DNA from: Cristatella mucedo
Lineage: Eukaryota; Bryozoa; Phylactolaemata; Cristatellidae
Direction of reading: 5' to 3'
Assembly: GCA_009760855.2 (NCBI GenBank)
Contig: WPIO01000001.1
Span: 9,544,001-9,608,000 of the forward strand
DNA length: 64,000 nt
Part shown: positions 57,861-64,000 of the stretch, piece by piece
Layout of the letters: each line of letters opens with the position of its first letter
Numbering within the stretch: the stretch's first letter is position 1
Notes under the pieces: model-generated
What the model was told of the DNA's origin: nothing
What the model saw: only the letters and a program-made list of their open reading frames with translations
The model's database searches: none
Program-made: the position numbers and the translations under genes

Positions 57861-57869
57861 TATATAAGA
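57861..57869 (+). promoter_or_regulatory. Start motif of fibre B
   Basis: TATATAAGA lies directly before ATG 57870. The same arrangement (TATA core, A/G-rich AGAA, then ATG) occurs before ORFs starting at 51287 (-), 54062 (-), 56154 (-), 56212 (+), 61227 (-), 61784 (-) and 62325 (-). It probably combines promoter and initiator for mRNAs with very short leaders. Confidence 0.5.
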
Positions 57870-58727
57870 ATGGATAATATTAGTAAGATTAATGGTCATA
57901 TTTTTAGCGATCTTGATGCTAATGGAAATAGTATTACAAATCTTGGTTTTCCAGTAAATGACGTAGATGCAATTAGATTAGTTTATGCTCTAAATTCAAA
58001 GTTTTTTAATACTGTTGCAACTAATGTTTCAGGAGAAATAGCTACTGTTTCTAGTTTATCTGACTTACTTCCAAAGAATGGTGCTACAATTTTGTCGCAG
58101 TTAAACTGTAGAAATATTAAAGGAATATCTGGAAATTCTGCTGATGGAACAACATGTCAAGATTCTAGACCTTATAAAGTAATAAACTATGGATTACTAA
58201 AAAGTATGAGTCAATTTTTTAATGGTAACTCTAATGGTACTCTTGATCTAGGATCAAACAGAATTACTTATCTGAAAGATTCAGATGTTATAGCAAAACA
58301 ATCTGTTGATTCTTATAAGTGCTATACTTTGTATTTAAGGCTTAATGGTTTTACAAATGCTTCAAGTATTATTCCGCTAAACATATTTAATATTAATGTA
58401 AATGGGACTGGAACGGAAACTTCGACATTAATGACAACTCCTGCAAATAGTCCTGTTCTTGACATGCAAGGAAAAGTGATTGGATATTGCACACCATTAA
58501 AAACTTTTGTTGCTGGTTCAGTGACAAACTTTCAAACAATATCTAGTATTCTTTGGTCTTCAAACGCCAATTTAGCATTTTTAGAGTTAACTAGTGACAA
58601 CACTTATGGTGTTTCTGGTACTCTTCTTTTAGTTATGAACATTGATGGCACCTGCACATATATGATAGATAATTTAAGAGTTGCTAGTAATATTACCTAT
58701 ATTGATTTTACTATTACTATTGCATAG
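57870..58727 (+). CDS. Fibre-like protein, intact (fibre B)
   Basis: A 285-residue open frame from ATG 57870 (preceded by CATATATAAGA) to TAG 58725-58727. The N-terminus SKINGHIFSDLDANGNSITN resembles fibre A (VNGYNLSDLDANGNRIIKL), and one to two degenerate LDxxxNxIxxLxxPxxxxDAxxxxYA repeats follow. The remaining part is strand-rich and Ser/Thr/Asn-rich, ending in YIDFTITIA, and probably forms the receptor-binding head. It is the only uninterrupted fibre-like gene. The upstream open frame (57546-57869) is the shadow of the minus-strand gene, so the ATG at 57870 is the likely start. Confidence 0.75.
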   Translation: MDNISKINGHIFSDLDANGNSITNLGFPVNDVDAIRLVYALNSKFFNTVATNVSGEIATVSSLSDLLPKNGATILSQLNCRNIKGISGNSADGTTCQDSRPYKVINYGLLKSMSQFFNGNSNGTLDLGSNRITYLKDSDVIAKQSVDSYKCYTLYLRLNGFTNASSIIPLNIFNINVNGTGTETSTLMTTPANSPVLDMQGKVIGYCTPLKTFVAGSVTNFQTISSILWSSNANLAFLELTSDNTYGVSGTLLLVMNIDGTCTYMIDNLRVASNITYIDFTITIA

Positions 58728-58728
58728 A

Positions 58729-59606
58729 ATGTCGCTCGGCTATCGTAGAAAAGGACCTAACTAAAAAAATTACATTTGTAAGAATGGAGATATTATGAAT
58801 GGGTCTTTAAATATGAATCAAAATTTAATAAAAAATCTTGGAGATCTTGTTGACTCTACAGAAGCTGTAAACAGAAAATATTTAGACTCAAACTTTGTTA
58901 CAAAAGTATCTAGAGGAACGACTGCTGACGGAGATATTGATATGAATAATCATAGATTGATAGATCTTGCAAACCCTGTTAATCCAAGTGATGCTGCTAC
59001 AAAGGATTATGCTGATACAAAATTACCAAGGAATGGTGGAACTGTTAATGGAGATTTATTGTAACTGGAACATTAAATATTACAAATGCAGCAACACCAT
59101 CCTTAGCAACTAATGTTGCAACTGTTGCATATATGGATGCTAACTTTGTAAAATATAACAATGCAGTATTGAGTGGACCTTTGGATATGAATAATCATCC
59201 AATTATTATACTAAATTAACCTGTAAATCCAAATGATGGAGTAAATCTTGGCTATCTAAGAAAAGTAAATTGAAATGTTACAACTGTAAATTTTAAAGGA
59301 ACTGTGGACGGCTCGCTAACTACACAAATATATGACAGAACACTTAGTGCTAGATGGATTGCTGACATAAGTAACATTAAAATCCCTAGAGGTAGTATTT
59401 CTATTCTTGCAGTAACATATGAAGTTTCTGGAATAACAAAAGTACTTATGCCTCCACCGTCAACACTAACAACACAAGCTGATCAGTTGCATGGTGGCTA
59501 TATGTTGGATTATAGTAAAAATATAGTTACTACTTCTACTTGTATATCTGGGTCAAACTTGTTAGATAAAGAAATGAATGTTACACTTTATATAGCAGTA
59601 GCATAA
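58729..59606 (+). pseudogene. Fibre-like protein, broken (fibre C)
   Basis: ATG 58729 follows the previous stop by one base. The N-terminus resembles fibre A (MSLGYRRK versus MSRRHH). In-frame stop at 58762-58764, frameshift near 59060 and further stops near 59218 and 59272. It holds several clear tail-fibre repeats (MNGSLNMNQNLIKNLGD, IDMNNHRLIDLANPVNPSD, AATKDYADT, LDMNNHPIIIL). The C-terminal head (59304-59606) reads KIPRGSISILAVTYEVSG onward to VTLYIAVA, ending like fibre B in a hydrophobic strand. The stop TAATG overlaps the next fibre start. Confidence 0.7.
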
Positions 59607-60854
59607 TGCTTAGCAGAAAAAATTTACAGATGACTTGGACATTGGATATATCTGAAAACAGAATATTAAATATTGGAAACAATATAGACCCATTAGAAGC
59701 TGTTGGAAAATCATTTGCTGATAACAACTATATAAGAAAAGATTCTGGTCAATTTATACGAGGAAACATATCTGCAAACTAAAAAAAATATGTCAATGTA
59801 CTAGCTCCGATTAAATGAAAGGATGTTGCAACAAAAGAGTACACTGATACTAAGGCAGGTTTAACAGTAAATTGTGATTTAACAGTAAATAACCTATATA
59901 TTAAAAATGAAATAAATAGAGGAAAAAAGTATTAAATGCTTCGGAAGTATACTTGAAAAATAAACTGAACTTTAGATATATGACTAGTAATGGTTCTTTA
60001 ACTTTCACTAAAGTAGAAAATGTGTCAAGTTATGATAATGGTATATACAGTGATAACTACTACTTGACTAGAATAAATGATCTATCAAGAAAAAAACTTA
60101 CTCACTCAAAGATAACAATAAACATAAAAAATATTTAAAATGGCGTTTTTGTTAGAAATCAAAGAACAATAACATTGCCAAATTCAATAATTGATAATAA
60201 ATATATTCCAGTATTATATATTGTAGGAAAACAAGTAAGTCAAAGATCAATTATATTAAAAGATGCTAATTTAACAAGAGTAAACTATTCTGTTTCTGAA
60301 ATGCAAGCAATTCATATTGCAAATTGAAAATGTGGGCAAATCTATGGTTAGAAACTACAAGCAAAAACTTTACTCACCAAGGTTCTTAGTTTCTAATTTT
60401 CTTAATATTACTTATTATGGCGTTGAAGATAGTTATATGTTATTATTAAGTGACTATGTAACACAGTTTGATGTAGCTTATTATGATGAAGTTAGCATAA
60501 TATCTATGACTATTAGTTTTTCTATTTTAAACAATGATATTCTTCTTACTCCAAGTTATTTAGATGTTATTGAGATTGGTGTAGTGAGTAATATTATAAA
60601 TCAAACTCAAAATTTAATTTCTTATACTACTTTTGGTGCTATTACTGATACTACTACTACTAGCCCGACCAAGGTCTGACTGAGGTCGTGGGCTCGAGCC
60701 CGAGGCATATGTGACGAGCCTGAATAGAGATTAAGTTCTCCTGGGGCGCTATATAAATGAATTATATATTACTACTACTACTACTGATGCTGTTCCTACT
60801 TTTCCTATTATGGCTACAGATGGAATTAATTTTTTTAGAATAGCGGATATTTAA
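59606..60854 (+). pseudogene. Fibre-like protein, broken, with SINE insertion (fibre D)
   Basis: ATG 59606 overlaps the stop of fibre C. The N-terminal part has one tail-fibre repeat set (NIGNNIDPLEAVGKSFADNN, then NVLAPI and DVATKEYTDT). In-frame stops occur at about 59780, 59816, 59934 and later, with frameshifts near 59950 and 60310. The C-terminal part (60317-60658) is strand-rich and continues after a SINE at 60659-60770 with DAVPTFPIMATDGINFFR to TAA 60852-60854. The last bases overlap the stop of the convergent minus-strand gene. Confidence 0.65.
60659..60772 (+). mobile_element. Host SINE inserted in the viral fibre gene
   Basis: A 5'-truncated copy of the SINE seen at 17035-17170. 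It starts at GCCCGACCAAGGTCTGACTG, contains GGGCTCGAGCCCGAGG and ends with GGGGCGCTATATAAATGAATT. It is flanked on both sides by ACTACTACTACTA-type sequence, which belongs to the fibre gene's Thr-coding run and probably includes the target-site duplication. Confidence 0.9.
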
Positions 60855-61227
60855 ACTTTCCAATCTAAACTCTCTTTAATAAGTTCTATTGGTACACTAC
60901 ATTCTTTTCCTGTTAATTGTTTTGTTAACTCTATTTTTTTTATAGAGTATGCTTCTGATTTAAGACTATTTATTTTATCTATTTTCAAATCTTTAAGAAA
61001 CTCTGAAAAGACTGATCCATCTCTAAATTTTGTAAATATATATATCATTTCTTTTTCTGAATGATCTACTATTAAAGCTTTGTATTCTAAAACTAGTTTT
61101 AATGCTTCTAAAAGTGTACTCCTAATATCTTCAATTCTCCCCATTGGATATGAGCAAATTTTAAACTTGTAAACTGTTGACCTTGTGCTACTGTTAAACA
61201 ATCTTTACTTCTAGTTTCTACATTCAT
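60851..61227 (-). pseudogene. Unknown viral protein, frameshifted near N-terminus
   Basis: The likely start is ATG 61227, preceded by TACATAGAA as in the other genes. The first part (MNVETRSKDCLTVAQGQQF) is in a different frame from the main open part, so a frameshift lies between about 61130 and 61200. The main part is a helical protein (LLEALKLVLEYKALIVDHSE, KEMIYIFTKFRDGSVFSEF, LKDLKIDKINSLKSEAYS). No family was recognised. Confidence 0.45.
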
Positions 61228-61245
61228 TTCTATGTAAATAAATTA

Positions 61246-61784
61246 TTAAGTTGTTGTCGGAATTGTATCAGAAACTGGAGCAGCTGGATCTGCAACAACC
61301 GCTGGAGCAACTGCTGCAGCAGCTATAGCAGCAAGTTTGCCTTTTGTCTAGCACTAGTTCCATCAGAGATATCAGGCAGAATTGCATAGCACTCATCCTT
61401 AACAATTCCAGAGATATCAAGTTTCATTCCTGCAACGCCTGAGATAACTGTTGAAAGTGTTGGTAGCTGGCTAGCAATCCATGTTGTATAGCCAGAGATT
61501 TCTCCAGGTGTATCAAGAAGAGTATCAACTTTAGATCTAACTGTTGCTTCAAGACCACTTGTTACACTTGCCATTCCAGAAGCGATTACCTTTTGTGCTT
61601 CAACGTCACACTCATCAATATAAAACTTTTTAACAGAAGTGTCTGTCATAATTGAGATATCTGAGTCGAGTGTCTGTTGATCGTAAGCAGTCATTCTAGA
61701 CTTTACAAGATAGTCAACATATGCTTTAAGCAGAGTTGCAGATGTAGCAAGATTGGGATCAGTTACTTCAGTTGCTGTCGACAT
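61246..61784 (-). pseudogene. Unknown virion-like protein with Ala/Pro-rich tail
   Basis: ATG 61784, preceded by TAGTATAGGAA, opens a 153-residue readable part (TATEVTDPNLATSATLLKAY, SGMASVTSGLEATVRSKVD, LLDTPGEISGYTTWIASQL). A frameshift near 61320-61335 separates it from an Ala/Pro-rich tail (AAIAAAAVAPAVVADPAAPV) ending at TAA 61246-61248. Without the shift the frame stops early in a Leu/Gln-rich artefact. The mix of helical middle and Ala/Pro tail resembles structural proteins, but no family was recognised. Confidence 0.5.
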
Positions 61785-61815
61785 TTCCTATACTATTATA
61801 CAAGAATACAAAACA

Positions 61816-61983
61816 CTAATCTTTTATCAACTCTCTTGCTTTAATCTTTAACTCTTCATATTTATCTTCATAGATGCACATATCAAATATAATTGTAATA
61901 AGTTTATCATTTAATTTTAATTTTCTACCTTGACTAATGTCTTGAATTGCATTAATAATTTTATAACTTGTTATTTCTGATTA
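61816..61983 (-). CDS. Small unknown viral ORF
   Basis: About 55 codons reading SYKIINAIQDISQGRKLKLN, then FDMCIYEDKYEELKIKARE to TAG 61816-61818. No ATG is visible. The upstream region is a tandem duplication of TTGTTATTTCTGATTAATATA, which may have disrupted the start. Unrecognised. Confidence 0.35.
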
Positions 61984-62030
61984 ATATATATATATATATT
62001 TGTTATTTCTGATTAATATATACTATGAAT
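61970..62030. repeat. Short tandem duplication in viral element
   Basis: TTGTTATTTCTGATTAATATA occurs twice, separated by a TA run. This is probably a local slippage duplication in a promoter or start region. Confidence 0.8.
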
Positions 62031-62049
62031 AAAAACAATTAATTCAAAA

Positions 62050-62325
62050 TTAATTAATTTGTACACCCTGTTTAGTTTTTGGAGTTTTTGACTTTTTCTC
62101 TGCTTCTATCAGCATTTCATTTATTTTACTTCTACATTCCATTAGTTTATCACAGGTATCGCAAATCTCAACAAGAACACCAGTGTACGAGCTATCTAAA
62201 TCAGGAATAAGTTTATCAAGTGAATGCTTGACAATTCTCTGATCTACTCTCTTTAACTTTTGTAGACAAATTTTAAGAGCCATATCTCTTGATTGTTCAC
62301 AACTAAGAATTGTAGAAACATCCAT
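62050..62325 (-). CDS. Unknown viral protein, 91 aa, intact
   Basis: ATG 62325 is preceded by TTTATATAGA, a strong match to the start motif. The protein is helical (RDMALKICLQKLKRVDQRIV) with a CDTCDKLMEC cysteine cluster at about residues 55-64 and a basic C-terminus (KKSKTPKTKQG). One zinc site or a disulfide is possible. No family was recognised. Confidence 0.5.
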   Translation of the reverse strand: MDVSTILSCEQSRDMALKICLQKLKRVDQRIVKHSLDKLIPDLDSSYTGVLVEICDTCDKLMECRSKINEMLIEAEKKSKTPKTKQGVQIN

Positions 62326-62352
62326 TCTATATAAATATAAAAATTGTATAGT

Positions 62353-62541
62353 TTAGCAATATTCTACACCTTCTTCAAATCCAAATGCTTGTTCGTAGCC
62401 TTCCTCACTTTCATATTCTGATTCCTCTTCTTCATATTCCTCTGGATTGTAATCAGGATCATCCTCGTCTTCTGACTCCTCTTATTCAGATTCATCTTCA
62501 ACTTTTTCATTTTCAATTTCAACTTTTTCTGTTTCTATAAT
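62353..62541 (-). pseudogene. Very acidic small viral protein
   Basis: A Glu/Asp/Tyr-rich frame (DEDDPDYNPEEYEEEESEYE, then EQAFGFEEGVEYC) with one in-frame stop at about residue 20. No ATG is present at its start, although a TATTATAGAA-like sequence is in the expected place. Acidic low-complexity proteins are common in large DNA viruses, and no function can be assigned. Confidence 0.35.
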
Positions 62542-62556
62542 AATTAATTTTATTTT

Positions 62557-62833
62557 TTAATATAAATTTATTCCTACCATCTCAAAAATTAACTCTTCTT
62601 CTGCTCTATCATACTCCATTTCTATTTGTAATTCATATAACTCTTTTGCTGTTTTTCGAATATCATGTTACACTTTTATTTTTGCTTCAGGTTCAAATAT
62701 TCAGTTTTAATATTCTTTAATTCGCCAACATGGCAAGTGCTACATCGTCCAGGATTTAGATTGTTACTCAATGCATCAGCAATTCTATAGTGTCCATAAG
62801 CATAACTACAGATTCCACAGTCTAGCCAGTATC
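62557..62833 (-). pseudogene. Zinc-ribbon protein, N-terminus cut by LINE
   Basis: The readable part starts at about 62833 with WLDCGICSYAYGHYRIADAL, then RCSTCHVGEL, a four-cysteine ribbon (CxxC...CxxC). After a frameshift near 62690-62700 it continues as a helical tail (AKELYELQIEMEYDRAEEEL) to TAA 62557-62559, with one stop between. The N-terminus is lost exactly where a LINE 3' tail begins. It may have been a transcription-factor-like or structural ribbon protein. Confidence 0.5.
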
Positions 62834-62884
62834 TCTGAGGGCGCTTTATCAAGTACATTATTATTATTATTATTATTATTATAT
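62833..62884 (+). mobile_element. LINE 3' tail at the right end of the viral element
   Basis: CTCTGAGGGCGCTTTATCAA followed by GTACATT and (ATT)n is the end of the same LINE family as copy a. Only about 50 bases are present, so either the LINE insertion was severely truncated or this is a recombination junction. Confidence 0.85.
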
Positions 62885-64000
62885 TTGTTTAGAGAAGCTA
62901 TCCGCAAAATAAATAATTAATTGCGATTCCACTTGCGGAAATTACCACCATCGGGCTCATATACCCCTTTTAGTTAGTTATACAGCTGGATTTGACAGGT
63001 TCGCACCTCCACCGCTAACCATTCAAACCAGATGTAACAAGGCCACGATAGCCCAGGAGGTAAGGTGCTTGCTCCTGGTCGAGGTCGTGGGTTCGGGTGG
63101 AGGTCCTGTCACCATGTGGGTATGACTCATTCGGGCAGCTGCCATCCGTGTTTGCTTTAAAAGTATCGCTAGTCATTCGGGCCGGGAGATCGATTTCCGA
63201 TGGCTGTATATGTATGGATCCGGATTAGCAACGACGGTGTCACTCCGGGCTGCTGGTCCGATAAAAAGCATTTGCTGACCTAGCAGCCTCATTTGTATAG
63301 CGGCAGAAGAGCAATGGCCACTGTCAACGTCGCTTGCAGCAGGCAATAAAGGATCGCCCACTGCACACCTGCACGGTCAAGGAAATCACGTGAACTTCCT
63401 GCTCCCGAGCGTCCAATTAGTCCGGGAGGGGGATTTCCCTGCGTTTACCGCCGCGACGTCTGTATCCTATTCCTTACCCGATTTAATAACCTCGTCTGTT
63501 TAGCGGCAGAAGGGCGAGCCTTAACGGCTACCACCGACGTCTGCGGAGGGCCATCAAGGACAGCCCACTCGAACCCGCGATCTACGGGTAGCGAAGAGCG
63601 ATCGCCTTACCTCCTGCGTGAACTTCAAGATGCCGGCGATGCAACAATTTAGCATCGCTATAAACCAGCGGACGTCAAAGATGGCTGGAGGCCGAGACCC
63701 CGTGCCGGTCCTGCTGCTGTTCGGACTAGCACTCTTCGTGACGGCTTTCGTCTCCCCGGGATGGCGGATGCAAGACACGATGTTGTTTAAACGAGCGTGG
63801 TACGGTCTGTGGTACACATGCACTGAGTGGGGGCAGTCCGGTGAGCCCAGCGAGCCAGCACAGCGAGCGCACGTGGCTTTCTGATTCTCTTGCGATGCTT
63901 GCAGTGAAGAGTGCTGGCCCTCGGCCTTGGCCTTGCCCTGCGTCTGCTCCTCCACGACAGTCGCGCTCAGCTATTTCAGTAGATGCACTTCCCTTTCAGC
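62885..64000 (+). repeat. Segmental duplication, copy B
   Basis: Corresponds to 35510-36620. It starts within the right part of the TIR element (GCTATCCGCAAAATAAA, then TTGCGATTCCACTTGCGGAA) but lacks a 14-base piece of its inverted repeat. About 63095-63370 is the reverse complement of about 35718-36000. The remainder, including claudin copy 4 exon 1, is colinear and nearly identical. Confidence 0.85.
63681..63840 (+). CDS. Claudin-like gene copy 4, exon 1
   Basis: ATG 63681, donor GTGAGC at 63841, phase 1 and 160 bases, identical in layout to copy 3 exon 1. It encodes helix 1 (PVLLLFGLALFVTAFVSPGW) and the W..GLWYTC motif. Later exons would lie outside the window. Sequence identity with copy 3 extends into the intron, so these are the youngest duplicates of the array. 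Confidence 0.75.

Larger units (their letters stand above)
46340..62833. mobile_element. Endogenous Polinton/adintovirus-like element
   Basis: About 16.5 kb of AT-rich, intron-free, tightly packed genes on both strands. Recognisable virion-morphogenesis genes are a double-jelly-roll capsid, penton/minor-capsid-like proteins, an FtsK/A32-type ATPase, an adenain-like protease and a PLA2-domain virion protein. Others encode a YqaJ exonuclease, an HNH-AP2 endonuclease, zinc-ribbon proteins and four fibre-like proteins. DNA polymerase B and integrase, hallmarks of complete Polintons, are not seen. Numerous frame breaks and an inserted host SINE show that the copy is old. The right end is cut by a LINE tail and the left end is undefined, so the element is probably incomplete. 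Confidence 0.85.

Noticed and set aside
57546-57869. Long N-terminal extension of fibre B in the same frame
   Set aside because: The minus strand here encodes a recognisable coding frame, and the start motif lies right before ATG 57870, so the extension is fortuitous.
46346-62541. Stop codon reassignment (TAA/TAG as amino acid) in the viral element
   Set aside because: Intact genes such as the ATPase and the 290-aa penton-like protein end in TAA at the expected place, and frameshifts are also present, so decay explains the data better.
46340-62833. Free virus or bacterial contamination in the assembly
   Set aside because: A host-family SINE inside the fibre gene and host repeats on both sides show genomic integration.
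1-64000. CRISPR arrays, rRNA genes or canonical tRNA genes
   Set aside because: None seen; the tRNA-like sequences are SINE heads without a full cloverleaf, and the repeats are microsatellites or transposon copies.

Overview
This window is animal (metazoan) genomic DNA. It has spliced genes with GT-AG introns, long microsatellites (GT, GA, TA), many 3' ends of one non-LTR retrotransposon family, and tRNA-derived SINEs that share that family's 3' tail. An invertebrate bilaterian, perhaps a spiralian, fits best, but the species cannot be fixed from the sequence.

Host genes. Bases 3383-10222 (+) hold a three-exon gene of about 175 residues resembling vertebrate C17orf98. From 16 kb to the right edge lies a tandem array of at least four claudin/PMP22-like four-helix membrane genes on the + strand. 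Copy 1 has exons 2-3 at 16052-16903, copy 2 has three exons at 26576-31816, copy 3 has exons 1-2 at 36318-39805, and copy 4 has exon 1 at 63681-63840. The splice phases and the lengths of exons 2 and 3 are shared. Copy 1 has a damaged splice donor, and no third exon was found for copy 3. The rest of the host part is introns, retrotransposon debris, SINEs, a TIR DNA element (34614-35586) and a decayed dispersed-family gene (33095-34080).

Viral element. From about 46340 to 62833 the DNA becomes visibly AT-rich and gene-dense on both strands. This is an endogenous virus-like element of the Polinton/adintovirus (double-jelly-roll capsid) kind. It carries a major capsid protein, two penton/minor-capsid-like proteins, an FtsK/A32-type packaging ATPase, an adenain-like protease, a zinc-ribbon protein, a virion protein with a phospholipase A2-like domain, a YqaJ-like exonuclease, an HNH-AP2 homing endonuclease, four fibre-like genes with phage-tail-fibre repeats and several unknown proteins. 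No polymerase B or retrovirus-type integrase is visible. Many genes carry in-frame stops or frameshifts, and a host SINE sits in one fibre gene, so this copy is old and decaying. Most start codons are preceded directly by a TATA-rich motif ending in AGAA, which looks like a shared promoter.

Right flank. At about 62833 the virus ends in a LINE 3' tail. The next 1.1 kb duplicates 35510-36620, including the exon 1 region of claudin copy 3, with an internal inversion of about 275 bp. The virus therefore lies between tandemly duplicated host segments.
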